Assembly (NCBI GenBank): GCA_934502905.1 | Contig: CAKSVK010000089.1 | Span: 1 to 14,553 of the forward strand | Direction: 5' to 3' | DNA from: an uncultured Chitinophagaceae bacterium | GTDB taxonomy: Bacteria > Bacteroidota > Bacteroidia > Chitinophagales > Chitinophagaceae | DNA: 14,553 nt | Part shown: piece by piece, positions 1 through 5,666 of the stretch | Numbering within the stretch: position 1 is the first letter of the stretch | Layout of the letters: each line of letters starts with the position of its first letter | Notes under the pieces: generated by a model | What the model was told of the DNA's origin: nothing | The model's input: the letters and a program-made list of their open reading frames with translations, nothing else | The model's database searches: none | Translations under genes and position numbers: made by a program

Positions 1-460
1 TGCCGCTCTTACTAACAATTCTAAGGATTTGAATATTTGAAATTTTATTGGCATTAGCATTTGTAAGATCTGTTCCAGCTAACCCGGTTGTTTGATGTTC
101 CTGATAAAATTTCACGAAAGAGTACATATAAGCTAACTCAGAGGCAGAATTGATTACGGCTTTAGATACTGTTGTCTTACTTTTTCCTACCGTTATATCA
201 GTCATTAAGTTGTATAGAGCATAGTAAGTTGCAAAATTATACACACCGTCGTTAGGGTCCTTGTTGGCAAAATATTTTACTATGATGTTTGAAAATAGTC
301 GTGTAAATACCTCTTCCTGCTTTTGCTGAATGACCTGCTTTAACACATCAGCATCAATCGTACCTTTCGCGAGACCGACACCGCCTGTCAGGTTTAGTTG
401 TTGAGGAAAGCTTGACGAAAAAGAAAGAATAAGGATAAGAGAAGGAATTATCTTTTTCAT
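1..460 (-). CDS. Partial secreted protein of unknown function (5' part, cut by window edge)
   Basis: An open frame starts at the ATG at 460-458 on the minus strand and runs without a stop through the left edge, giving about 153 residues. The N-terminus (MKKIIPSLILILSFSSSF, then PQQ) is a clear Sec signal peptide: two lysines, a hydrophobic core and a small-residue cleavage region. No Cys follows it, so this is not an obvious lipoprotein. The mature part is predicted mostly helical, with a segment rich in Gln, Glu and Lys (about residues 40-55) and then a Tyr/Phe-rich helical region (about 65-120). I do not recognise the family. The protein is probably periplasmic or exported. The DNA is visibly more AT-rich than the genes from 985 onward, which could mean recent acquisition. 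The C-terminus is outside the window, so length and domain content are unknown. The gene call is fairly secure because the frame is long, open and begins with a textbook signal peptide. Confidence 0.72.
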   Translation of the reverse strand, partial: MKKIIPSLILILSFSSSFPQQLNLTGGVGLAKGTIDADVLKQVIQQKQEEVFTRLFSNIIVKYFANKDPNDGVYNFATYYALYNLMTDITVGKSKTTVSKAVINSASELAYMYSFVKFYQEHQTTGLAGTDLTNANANKISNIQILRIVSKSG

Positions 461-984
461 ACATAATTAGTTTAATTAGTTAAAGCAAATAGTTCTTTAC
501 TCATGTTGTATAAGTTTTCACATTTACATTGAAGTGTACTTGCTCCTGACACATTTTATTATAAGCCTCACTGCTAACCATTCTTTTTGAATCATAAGTT
601 ACCGCGATATTATATAGCCGTTTCTATATTAATAAGCAGGGTGTAGCTACGCCTTCAATCCCATGCCTGTTATATTGCAGGCATGTAAAAGATGAGATAC
701 GCAATGACATTTCATCTTGGCGTAATACCGGGAGTACGTTTATAAAATCATTAAAATGCTGGTACTATGGTTTGCGGGTGACGGAAGAGCTGTCGGAATA
801 GTGCAGCCGGGAGGTAATCAAAAAAATGAAGGATTAAAAGTTTTATTAAGATAGTGCTGTTTTTTCACACTATCAACTTTTTTCAGAAAATAAGCGGATA
901 ATATAATCCGGGCCCCGCATTATAAGTCCCGGTATTCAGGTAGTTACAGGCATACCCTGCATCCTGCTTTTTATCACTTCCCGT
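461..984. other. 524-bp region without a convincing gene
   Basis: This lies between the start of the partial secreted-protein gene and the end of the acyltransferase gene. It should hold the promoter of the partial gene (minus strand, near 461-520), but I see no clean Bacteroidota -33/-7 pair. It contains an 8-bp inverted repeat (CATGCCTG at 662-669, CAGGCATG at 678-685, 8-nt loop) and a stronger hairpin at 836-881, listed separately. A plus-strand frame is open from 598 to a stop at 799-801 but has no plausible start. A 32-codon ATG frame at 756-854 has no recognisable product. Confidence 0.6.
836..881 (-). terminator. Probable terminator of the 3061-985 operon
   Basis: A two-part stem. GATAGTG (850-856) pairs with CACTATC (868-874) around an 11-nt loop. 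It is extended by AAAAGTT (836-842) pairing with AACTTTT (875-881), with a 7-nt one-sided bulge at 843-849. The plus-strand side ends in six T residues (878-883). On the minus strand the stem ends in a T-rich CTTTT, about 100 nt beyond the stop of the acyltransferase gene. It could work in both directions, but no plus-strand gene lies upstream, so the minus-strand operon is its most likely client. The role is inferred from structure and position. Confidence 0.5.
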
Positions 985-1749
985 TTACCCCTCTGCAATC
1001 CACGGTGCTTTGTATTCCAGCAGCTTTTTCTCCATGATATCGTAGGTTTTCTGCTTCAGCATCTGCACGTCGGCCAATGTCAACCCTTCCACCGGGATTT
1101 CCTCCAAAAATATGGACCGGCTTCTGCCGGGAGTAAGGCTTAATATGCGACTGTAATGCATCCTGCTGTAGGTGTCGAGGAACAGGACGGGCTTAATGGG
1201 CGTCTGGGTTTCAATGGCAATACGGAAAGCCCCGTCATAAAAAGATTTGAGCGGCCGATGGGTTTCGTTGAATGTGCCTTCGGGAAAGATAAGAATGGAG
1301 ATTCCTTTTTTTATAATGGCTTTCAGGCTCCTTACACTCTTGGCCCGGTCGCGGGTATCGCCCCTGTCTACGGTTACAATGGCTTTCTTATAGATATAGC
1401 CGAATACCGGTATCCTGGTGGTTTCTTTCCGTCCGAGGGGACGAACGGGCTTGCGATAGGTCTTAACAATTACGGCAGCATCCAGAAAAGATAAATGATT
1501 GCTGACAAAGAGGTAGGATTTTGAGGTGTCGTGCGGTGATTCATAGATGTTCCTGTGAAAAATTCCCACTAATATGAACCAGGTGTCTGCCCACAACATG
1601 CAGAGGTAATAAATAAGATTACCGCCTTTGATATTTCCGAAAAATGACGCAAGGATCACGAAAGGAAAGATCACTATCATCAACGTGACAAACAGCAGCA
1701 GCGCATAGATATTATAAACCAGTAGTAAAAATTTCGATGCCGCTTTCAT
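985..1749 (-). CDS. 1-acyl-sn-glycerol-3-phosphate acyltransferase family protein (PlsC-like)
   Basis: A 254-residue membrane acyltransferase of the LPLAT/PlsC superfamily. The family transfers an acyl group from acyl-ACP or acyl-CoA to lysophospholipid acceptors, classically lysophosphatidate to phosphatidate, at the inner membrane. All usual motifs are visible: an N-terminal hydrophobic segment (about residues 8-38), motif I NHLSFLD with catalytic His85 and Asp90 (HX4D), motif II around GRKETTRIPVFG (106-117), motif III FPEGTF (155-160) and motif IV PIKPVLF (184-190). Length is normal for PlsC. The ATG at 1749-1747 lies 5 nt after the stop of the DUF4258 gene, so the gene is very probably the last of a three-gene operon. 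Members of this family also acylate aminolipids and ornithine lipids in Bacteroidota, so the exact acceptor is uncertain. Confidence in the family is high, in the precise substrate moderate. Confidence 0.93.
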   Translation of the reverse strand: MKAASKFLLLVYNIYALLLFVTLMIVIFPFVILASFFGNIKGGNLIYYLCMLWADTWFILVGIFHRNIYESPHDTSKSYLFVSNHLSFLDAAVIVKTYRKPVRPLGRKETTRIPVFGYIYKKAIVTVDRGDTRDRAKSVRSLKAIIKKGISILIFPEGTFNETHRPLKSFYDGAFRIAIETQTPIKPVLFLDTYSRMHYSRILSLTPGRSRSIFLEEIPVEGLTLADVQMLKQKTYDIMEKKLLEYKAPWIAEG

Positions 1750-1754
1750 GTGTG

Positions 1755-2165
1755 TTATTTACAGTTGCACGACCACTCCATATCCAGATCGATACAGGTG
1801 ATAACGACCATGCCCTTTTTGGAAGGTGCAAAGATAACGCGGACCTGCTGGTTATCGCGTGTTTTGCCTTCGAGGGCGTATTTGGGATCAGGCTTCGAAT
1901 GAATATCTGTTTTGTCGTAATTGATATTGCCGTTTACGAGGATATCTTCTATTTCGCTGTCATCGATATGCCTGCATGCCATACGGCACTTTGCATGTTT
2001 GGTAAAGATCAGGGGGCGGAGGGTACGGTCAAAATCCGGCTCGGATATCGTTATATTAATCCCGGGGTCATCATGCCCGTTGCTGGCTTTTTCCTTGTTG
2101 AGCAGCAAGCCGGCTCCGGCGATCAATACCAGCAGGGCGGCAATGTAGGACCTGTACTTTTTCAT
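1755..2165 (-). CDS. Membrane-anchored DUF4258 domain protein
   Basis: 136 residues. Residues about 6-22 form one hydrophobic N-terminal segment (an uncleaved anchor or signal peptide), followed by a polar linker and a DUF4258-like domain from about 48 to the end. The domain's usual features are present: a His-containing start (FTKHAKCRMACRHI, 54-67), the acidic helix DDSEIEDILVNG, then YALEGKTRDNQQVRVIFAP and a beta strand GMVVITCIDL. Function is not established. The fold resembles small RelE/MazF-like or nuclease-like alpha/beta domains, but I see no proof of catalysis. Four or five cysteines (C60, C64, C124, C133, C135) in CxxxC and CxC spacing are notable and could bind metal or form disulfides outside the cytoplasm. 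It sits 8 nt after the SirB1-like gene and 5 nt before the acyltransferase gene, so it is almost certainly cotranscribed with both. An orphan membrane-tethered DUF4258 protein is not a typical toxin, and no antitoxin partner is evident. Confidence 0.85.
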   Translation of the reverse strand: MKKYRSYIAALLVLIAGAGLLLNKEKASNGHDDPGINITISEPDFDRTLRPLIFTKHAKCRMACRHIDDSEIEDILVNGNINYDKTDIHSKPDPKYALEGKTRDNQQVRVIFAPSKKGMVVITCIDLDMEWSCNCK

Positions 2166-2173
2166 GGCGGTAA

Positions 2174-3061
2174 CTACAGGTTTGCATGATCTGCTGACGA
2201 AAGGAGGGAGGCAAGCGATTGAAGCTCTTCCTGCTTATAGCCTTCAGGATCCTCATCGAAGCAACGGGCATATTCCTGCAACAGGAACCTGATGATATTT
2301 TTATTTTCCAGCGGCTTGTAGTATACCGGCGTGGCAGGTGCGCCCATCCGTTTCAGGTAGGTCTCCACATCTTTATGGGTATAAATATGCCCGTTCATCG
2401 GGTCTATAAAGAAATGTATGTTGGATTCATCTTTTTGGGGCTTGAAATATTCATAGGAGGTATCAAAATAAGCCAGCAAAAATTGCCGGGGAATATTGAT
2501 GGCTTTTACGGGGATATCCAGCAGGCAACAAAGATGCTGGTATATAATGCCATTCAGTATTACATTTCCTCTCTTCGTTTCCAGCAGCTTGTTTACCAGG
2601 AATTCCTCCGGCTGCCGGTAGGCTATTTCTGTACCCTTGAACTTATGATAGGTATAGAAGATCCGGTTGATGACGTTGATCTGTTCGAGCGCTGTAAGGT
2701 AGCTGTTCAGTTCCAGCCACATGTTCCTGCGGATCTTTTCAAACTCCTGCTGAATGGGCATAACAGCCAGGTCGGGGTACTGGTAACGGGCTACCAGCAG
2801 CAATCCTTCCATCAGATCAATTTCAGAGGACTGCCTGAAGGACCTGAAGTCACCATACAGGTCCTGGAAGTGAAGCCTGTGGATCAGCAGCTCGATCTTT
2901 TCCTGGATGTTTTCATCGGGCGTGTTCTCCCACAGTTGCTCCAGGTTAGGAATGATGTTTTTTCCGTAGCTGACGATCCGGTGGCTGACAGAATCGAATA
3001 CCTCTCCATCCGGATCATCTATCAGGTTCATTAAAGCCGCTATTTCCCGGGTTTCTTCCAT
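2174..3061 (-). CDS. SirB1-like transglutaminase-fold protein
   Basis: 295 residues, soluble, no signal peptide. The C-terminal half matches the SirB1/Transglut_core2 family: KRGNVILNGIIYQHLCCLLDIP (about 163-184), then NIPRQFLLAYF (about 189-199), and FFIDPMNGHIYTHKDVETYLKR (about 217-238). The family aligns with the transglutaminase fold but usually lacks a complete Cys-His-Asp triad, and its biochemical role is unknown. The N-terminal part (about 1-90) is helical with HEAT-like spacing. The ATG at 3061-3059 has only a weak ribosome-binding site, as is common in this phylum. It is the first gene of a three-gene minus-strand operon with DUF4258 and PlsC-like proteins. In many proteobacteria SirB1 genes lie near prfA/prmC, but that context is absent here. 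A 16-bp inverted repeat 37-52 nt upstream may be an operator. Confidence 0.85.
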   Translation of the reverse strand: MEETREIAALMNLIDDPDGEVFDSVSHRIVSYGKNIIPNLEQLWENTPDENIQEKIELLIHRLHFQDLYGDFRSFRQSSEIDLMEGLLLVARYQYPDLAVMPIQQEFEKIRRNMWLELNSYLTALEQINVINRIFYTYHKFKGTEIAYRQPEEFLVNKLLETKRGNVILNGIIYQHLCCLLDIPVKAINIPRQFLLAYFDTSYEYFKPQKDESNIHFFIDPMNGHIYTHKDVETYLKRMGAPATPVYYKPLENKNIIRFLLQEYARCFDEDPEGYKQEELQSLASLLSSADHANL

Positions 3062-3097
3062 AGAAATGTATTAAGCATTCTGTTACAATACGTATAC

Positions 3098-3113
3098 CAA
3101 TAAACATTTATTG
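3098..3113. promoter_or_regulatory. 16-bp inverted repeat upstream of the SirB1-like operon (possible operator)
   Basis: CAATAAA at 3098-3104 and TTTATTG at 3107-3113 are perfect reverse complements separated by CA. The element starts 37 nt upstream of the ATG of the first gene in the minus-strand operon, where a repressor or activator site would overlap the promoter. AT-rich palindromes can occur by chance, so the role is inference. Confidence 0.35.
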
Positions 3114-3141
3114 TTCTGTCGTAAACATAACATTTACAAAT

Positions 3142-3166
3142 AAATATCGGCTGACAAACGATATTT
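3142..3166. repeat. 8-bp inverted repeat with 9-nt spacer
   Basis: AAATATCG (3142-3149) and CGATATTT (3159-3166) are perfect inverted copies. On the plus strand the right arm is followed by TAACGTATTTTTTTT. It could be a regulator site for the divergent pair or a weak terminator. No plus-strand gene lies upstream within 460-3061, which argues against a terminator for that strand. Confidence 0.35.
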
Positions 3167-3418
3167 TAACGTATTTTTTTTCCACAGGTGGTGGACAACC
3201 TGCTGGAATACAATGTATTGAGGTGGGAAGTTCTCTTGGTTGTAAGGTTATTTTATTATAAAGCCAGGATGGTAAAGGGGTAGGAGCCAGTTTACGAAGT
3301 GGCTGTATAGTTGTCTGCTGGCTTGTTCAGACGTATTTGTACATCTCCGAAAGGAGAAAACGGAAGGCTGTAGTAGTGGCTGATTTGAATATTATTAACA
3401 GGTGTTATGCTACGGGCT

Positions 3419-3426
3419 TAATTTTG
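3419..3426 (+). promoter_or_regulatory. Candidate Bacteroidota -7 element (TAATTTTG) before the PhzF gene
   Basis: TAATTTTG fits the Bacteroidota -7 consensus TAnnTTTG exactly and lies 8 nt before the ATG at 3435. No good -33 TTTG is seen at the usual distance. If used, transcription would begin almost at the start codon, favouring a very short leader or initiation at the second in-frame ATG (3441). Confidence 0.3.
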
Positions 3427-3434
3427 TTTAAAAG

Positions 3435-4223
3435 ATGGAAATGAAAATATACCAGGTGGATGCCTTTGCAGAAAAGGTTTTTTCCGGCAATCCCGCTGCG
3501 GTATGTCCGCTGGAAGTATGGCTGGAAGATAACGTGCTGCAACAAATAGCGATGGAGAACAACCTTGCGGAAACGGCGTTTTACGTAAGGGAACAGGATC
3601 GGTTTCAGATCAGGTGGTTTACCCCCTCCGTAGAAGTAGATCTTTGCGGGCACGCCACCCTGGCGGCAGCATACGTTCTGTTCAATCATGAGGGTTTTAC
3701 AGGCGGGCAGGTTCATTTTTATTCGCCGAGAAGCGGTAACCTGATGGTGAAAAAAGAGGACGATGCTTTAATACTTGATTTCCCCGCTGATCACTATGAG
3801 CCGGCAGGTATCACTGCTGAAATAACAGCTTGTTTTGATATAAAACCCCTTGCAGCATACAGGGGTAAAACAGACCTCCTGCTGGTCTTCGGTAATGAAA
3901 ATGATATCAGGCATATCCGCCCTTCGCTTGACAGGATTGAAAAATTGAAGGTACGCGGCGTTATTGTCACCGCCAGGGGAAATGAGGTTGATTTTGTATC
4001 CCGGTTTTTTGCGCCCCAGTCAGGCGTCAATGAAGATCCTGTTACCGGCTCGGCACATACCACCCTGGCTCCTTTCTGGGGCCAACAACTGGGGAAGGAG
4101 GAGCTGAGCGCTGTCCAGTTGTCTGCCCGTGGCGGTTTTTTGACATGTTACCTGAAAGGCGACCGGGTAGAGATCAGGGGAAAGGCGAAACTATACCTGA
4201 AGGGAGAAATTTATATTGATTGA
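3435..4223 (+). CDS. PhzF family isomerase/epimerase
   Basis: 262 residues, about the usual length of PhzF/diaminopimelate-epimerase-fold enzymes, built of two similar halves. It opens with IYQVDAFAEKVFSGNPAAVCPL, typical of the family. Key residues are visible: the acid/base Glu in NNLAETAF (Glu46), the first glycine-rich signature LCGHATLAAAYVLF (Cys71, Gly72, His73), and the second EDPVTGSAH (Asp201, Gly205, Ser206). PhzF of pseudomonads isomerises trans-2,3-dihydro-3-hydroxyanthranilate in phenazine synthesis, but most family members are isolated and of unknown substrate. No other phenazine genes are present, so phenazine production should not be assumed. Two in-frame starts are possible: 3435, or 3441, which gives MKIYQVDAF and fits homolog N-termini better. 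The gene appears monocistronic, with convergent genes downstream. It acts in the cytoplasm (no signal). Confidence 0.93.
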   Translation: MEMKIYQVDAFAEKVFSGNPAAVCPLEVWLEDNVLQQIAMENNLAETAFYVREQDRFQIRWFTPSVEVDLCGHATLAAAYVLFNHEGFTGGQVHFYSPRSGNLMVKKEDDALILDFPADHYEPAGITAEITACFDIKPLAAYRGKTDLLLVFGNENDIRHIRPSLDRIEKLKVRGVIVTARGNEVDFVSRFFAPQSGVNEDPVTGSAHTTLAPFWGQQLGKEELSAVQLSARGGFLTCYLKGDRVEIRGKAKLYLKGEIYID

Positions 4224-4523
4224 ACCCGTTGTATATCTCGGGTCAAATTTCATGCAAAAGCTCCGGCAGCGTAAAGAAAGTAATCCTTATTCCTGTTTTT
4301 ACCTGGTTGATTTCCCGCAGAAATTCGCAGATGAGATACGCAGATCCCGCAGAATATGTCCCGGAGGGAATTTGAGGAGGCTTGCCGGTCTGTAAATATT
4401 TTTGACGTTTTTGATCTCTGCGTTATCCCCATGAAATATCTCCGCCGATCAGCGGGCAATACATTAAAGAGCAGGTGTATAGGGCAATACCCGCCTGGTT
4501 GTGTGTCCTCACGCAATTCCCAG
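4224..4523. other. 300-bp convergent intergenic region with repeats
   Basis: This lies between the end of the PhzF gene (plus) and the end of the small membrane-protein gene (minus). No convincing coding sequence is present. It contains a cluster of CGCAGA motifs (4316-4353), an inverted TCTGCG copy (4417-4422), and a GGGCAATAC direct-repeat pair at 4454-4462 and 4482-4490. The second pair is flanked by GCGGG (4452-4456) and CCCGC (4490-4494), which could pair and serve as a terminator. No clean T-tract hairpin is seen. Confidence 0.6.
4311..4353. repeat. Intergenic CGCAGA repeat cluster
   Basis: The hexamer CGCAGA occurs four times (4316-4321, 4326-4331, 4339-4344, 4348-4353) with start-to-start spacing of 10, 13 and 9. 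Two copies are extended as CCCGCAGA. On the minus strand it reads as TCTGCGGGA, TCTGCGTAT, TCTGCGAAT, TCTGCGGGA. From memory, similar degenerate 'atctgcgg' strings recur in intergenic DNA of several Bacteroidota, so it is probably a dispersed element. That recollection is unverified here. It is too short and irregular for CRISPR. Confidence 0.5.
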
Positions 4524-4847
4524 TTACCTGGGACCACACCGGTTTTGCCATTTTTCTTTAAACCTGGCTTTTTCTTCTTCACTCATGGTATTCCATTTAT
4601 CCCGCCATCCTTTTCCGGCAAATGGTCGTCCGGATGGCGGTCCACCCCTGAAGCCGCCAAATAGTATACGGCATAATATCAATAGCCCCAACGCTTTCCA
4701 GTAGCTGAGGGATCCCACCTGCAGGAGGTCCGGCAATATGACATTCCATAAAAACTGCACAACAGCCGCCATTAAAAAAGCACCGGCAATAATAATAAGG
4801 AAAAAAGGAAACCGCCTTCTCCCGAATGGTCTGTTTGTACTTTCCAT
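4524..4847 (-). CDS. Small two-helix membrane protein cotranscribed with the sigma factor
   Basis: 107 residues with an Arg-rich N-terminus (RPFGRRRFPF), a first transmembrane helix about 13-36, a second about 46-65, then a Gly/Pro/Arg linker and an amphipathic charged tail with MSEEEKARFKEKW (about 88-100) and RCGPR at the end. I do not recognise a named family. Its ATG (4847-4845) is 1 nt after the stop of the upstream sigma-factor gene, implying translational coupling. A membrane protein directly behind an ECF sigma gene is the usual place for an anti-sigma factor, and this protein may be an unusual partner or modulator. However, it lacks a recognisable cytoplasmic anti-sigma (zinc) domain, so this is inference. 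The tail resembles the charged C-terminal helices of small stress-related membrane proteins only in a general way. Confidence 0.78.
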   Translation of the reverse strand: MESTNRPFGRRRFPFFLIIIAGAFLMAAVVQFLWNVILPDLLQVGSLSYWKALGLLILCRILFGGFRGGPPSGRPFAGKGWRDKWNTMSEEEKARFKEKWQNRCGPR

Positions 4848-4848
4848 T

Positions 4849-5388
4849 TTATAAACTGTTTAATTCGTTATATAGATCCAGCAGCCTGTTACGCAGGTGT
4901 TTTACTGCATATCCCTTCCGGCTGATGATGGTCTTCAGATTCTCCCCCTTCGCATCTGCTATTTCCTGCAGGGTCCTGTCTTCCAGCTCATTCATTACAA
5001 AAACTTCCCGTTGTTTTGCAGGTAATTCGTCCAGGGCTGCCATTAATTCTTCCCAGAATATTTCCCTGAACTGGTTGCTTTCCGGGCTGTCATCCATTGA
5101 GGACAGCATATTGGCTAACCAATGGTTATCCGTTTCCTCATCAGAGGTGGAGACCATATTCTTTTCCTTACGGTACCGGTCTGTCAGCTTATTTCTCGCC
5201 ACCCGGTGCAACCAGCCGCTCATGCTGTCTATTGCATTAATATCCACATTGCTTACCTGGTACCAGATATCCTGGAGAATGTCTTCTGCATCCTCCGTAC
5301 TGTTCACCCGGCTTCGTATAAAATCAAATAACCGGTTCCCATAGCTTTTCACTACGGAAATAATACCGTCTTGTTTTGATTTTTCCAT
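4849..5388 (-). CDS. RNA polymerase sigma factor, ECF-like sigma-70 family
   Basis: 179 residues from the ATG at 5388-5386. The frame extends four codons further to a TTG at 5400, but the ATG is the better start. It has the two-domain ECF layout. Region 2 covers about residues 15-76, with STEDAEDILQDIWYQV and SGWLHRVARNKLTDRYRKEK, where the -10 element is recognised. Region 4 covers about 114-172, with LDELPAKQREVFVMNELEDRTLQEIADAKGENLKTIISRKGYAVKHLRNRL, a helix-turn-helix for the -35. Length is normal for the group. Such factors redirect RNA polymerase to a small regulon in response to envelope or other signals. The next gene, a small membrane protein 1 nt downstream, is a candidate regulator. 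The divergent Cys-rich gene at 5667 is a candidate target, as ECF factors often control adjacent genes. The divergent spacer carries repeats (see 5475-5506). Confidence 0.92.
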   Translation of the reverse strand: MEKSKQDGIISVVKSYGNRLFDFIRSRVNSTEDAEDILQDIWYQVSNVDINAIDSMSGWLHRVARNKLTDRYRKEKNMVSTSDEETDNHWLANMLSSMDDSPESNQFREIFWEELMAALDELPAKQREVFVMNELEDRTLQEIADAKGENLKTIISRKGYAVKHLRNRLLDLYNELNSL

Positions 5389-5474
5389 CGGCTTGTCCAA
5401 AAATTCCGGGTTTTACAAGGGAAGACGCATAATCGGATATTTTACCTTACATAAAATGCTGTTTATTTTTTCGG

Positions 5475-5506
5475 AACCCCGGTAACATTTAACCCCGGGA
5501 ATGTTA
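5475..5506. promoter_or_regulatory. Overlapping direct and inverted repeats between sigma gene and Cys-rich gene
   Basis: AACCCCGG occurs at 5475-5482 and 5491-5498, exactly 16 bp apart. Interleaved with it, TAACATT (5483-5489) and AATGTTA (5500-5506) form a perfect 7-bp inverted repeat with a 10-nt spacer. The cluster is about 90-120 bp upstream of the sigma gene's ATG and 160-190 bp upstream of the ATG at 5667. The arrangement resembles a site for a dimeric regulator or two tandem promoter-like boxes. The function is inference. Confidence 0.45.
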
Positions 5507-5560
5507 TGTATAAAAGACCCTTCAGAAATACTTCGGTTTTTACTCAAATATCCTCATACA

Positions 5561-5573
5561 GGGATAGTATCCC
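5561..5573. promoter_or_regulatory. Short palindrome upstream of the Cys-rich gene
   Basis: GGGATA (5561-5566) and TATCCC (5568-5573) flank a single G, giving a 13-bp near-perfect palindrome 94 bp before the ATG at 5667. The inner GATAGTAT (5563-5570) recurs in inverted orientation as ATACTATC at 5627-5634, 33 bp before the ATG. Two opposed copies of an 8-mer in one leader fit an operator pair or a stem that closes the leader RNA. Confidence 0.4.
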
Positions 5574-5666
5574 TTTGATCCTTTTCCATAGAAGCTCCTG
5601 TATATGCCTGTTCCGTACCCGGTGTAATACTATCAAAATTTTACAACAGCATTAAAATTATTTTCT

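Larger units (their letters stand above)
3062..3434. promoter_or_regulatory. Divergent regulatory region between the SirB1-like operon and the PhzF gene
   Basis: 373 bp without a gene. It must hold the promoters for both divergent units. Two clear inverted repeats lie on the side of the minus-strand operon: CAATAAA (3098-3104)/TTTATTG (3107-3113) with a 2-nt centre, and AAATATCG (3142-3149)/CGATATTT (3159-3166) with a 9-nt spacer. The second is followed on the plus strand by a T-rich run, so it could also be a terminator-like hairpin. The right half (3181-3400) shows no strong structure. Confidence 0.55.

Noticed and set aside
598..801. Open plus-strand frame of about 67 codons, with an embedded 8-bp inverted repeat
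   Set aside because: No plausible start codon and no recognisable family; could be a degraded fragment, but chance is sufficient.
756..854. 32-codon ATG frame
   Set aside because: Too short, no motif, and its end runs into the terminator-like hairpin.
1755..2165. Toxin-antitoxin pair based on the DUF4258 protein
   Set aside because: The protein has a membrane anchor, and its neighbours are a 295-residue SirB1-like protein and an acyltransferase, neither of which looks like an antitoxin.
2219..3034. 271-codon plus-strand open frame
   Set aside because: It lies entirely opposite the SirB1-like gene, whose family motifs are unmistakable; the plus-strand product has no recognisable domain.
3435..4223. 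Phenazine biosynthesis locus
   Set aside because: Only the PhzF-family gene is present; isolated PhzF homologs are common and of other or unknown function.
4316..4353. CGCAGA repeats as a CRISPR array
   Set aside because: Units are 6 bp with 3-7 bp between them, irregular, and no cas gene is near.
5389..5400. Four-codon extension of the sigma factor to a TTG
   Set aside because: The ATG at 5388 is a normal start and no conserved residues are lost.
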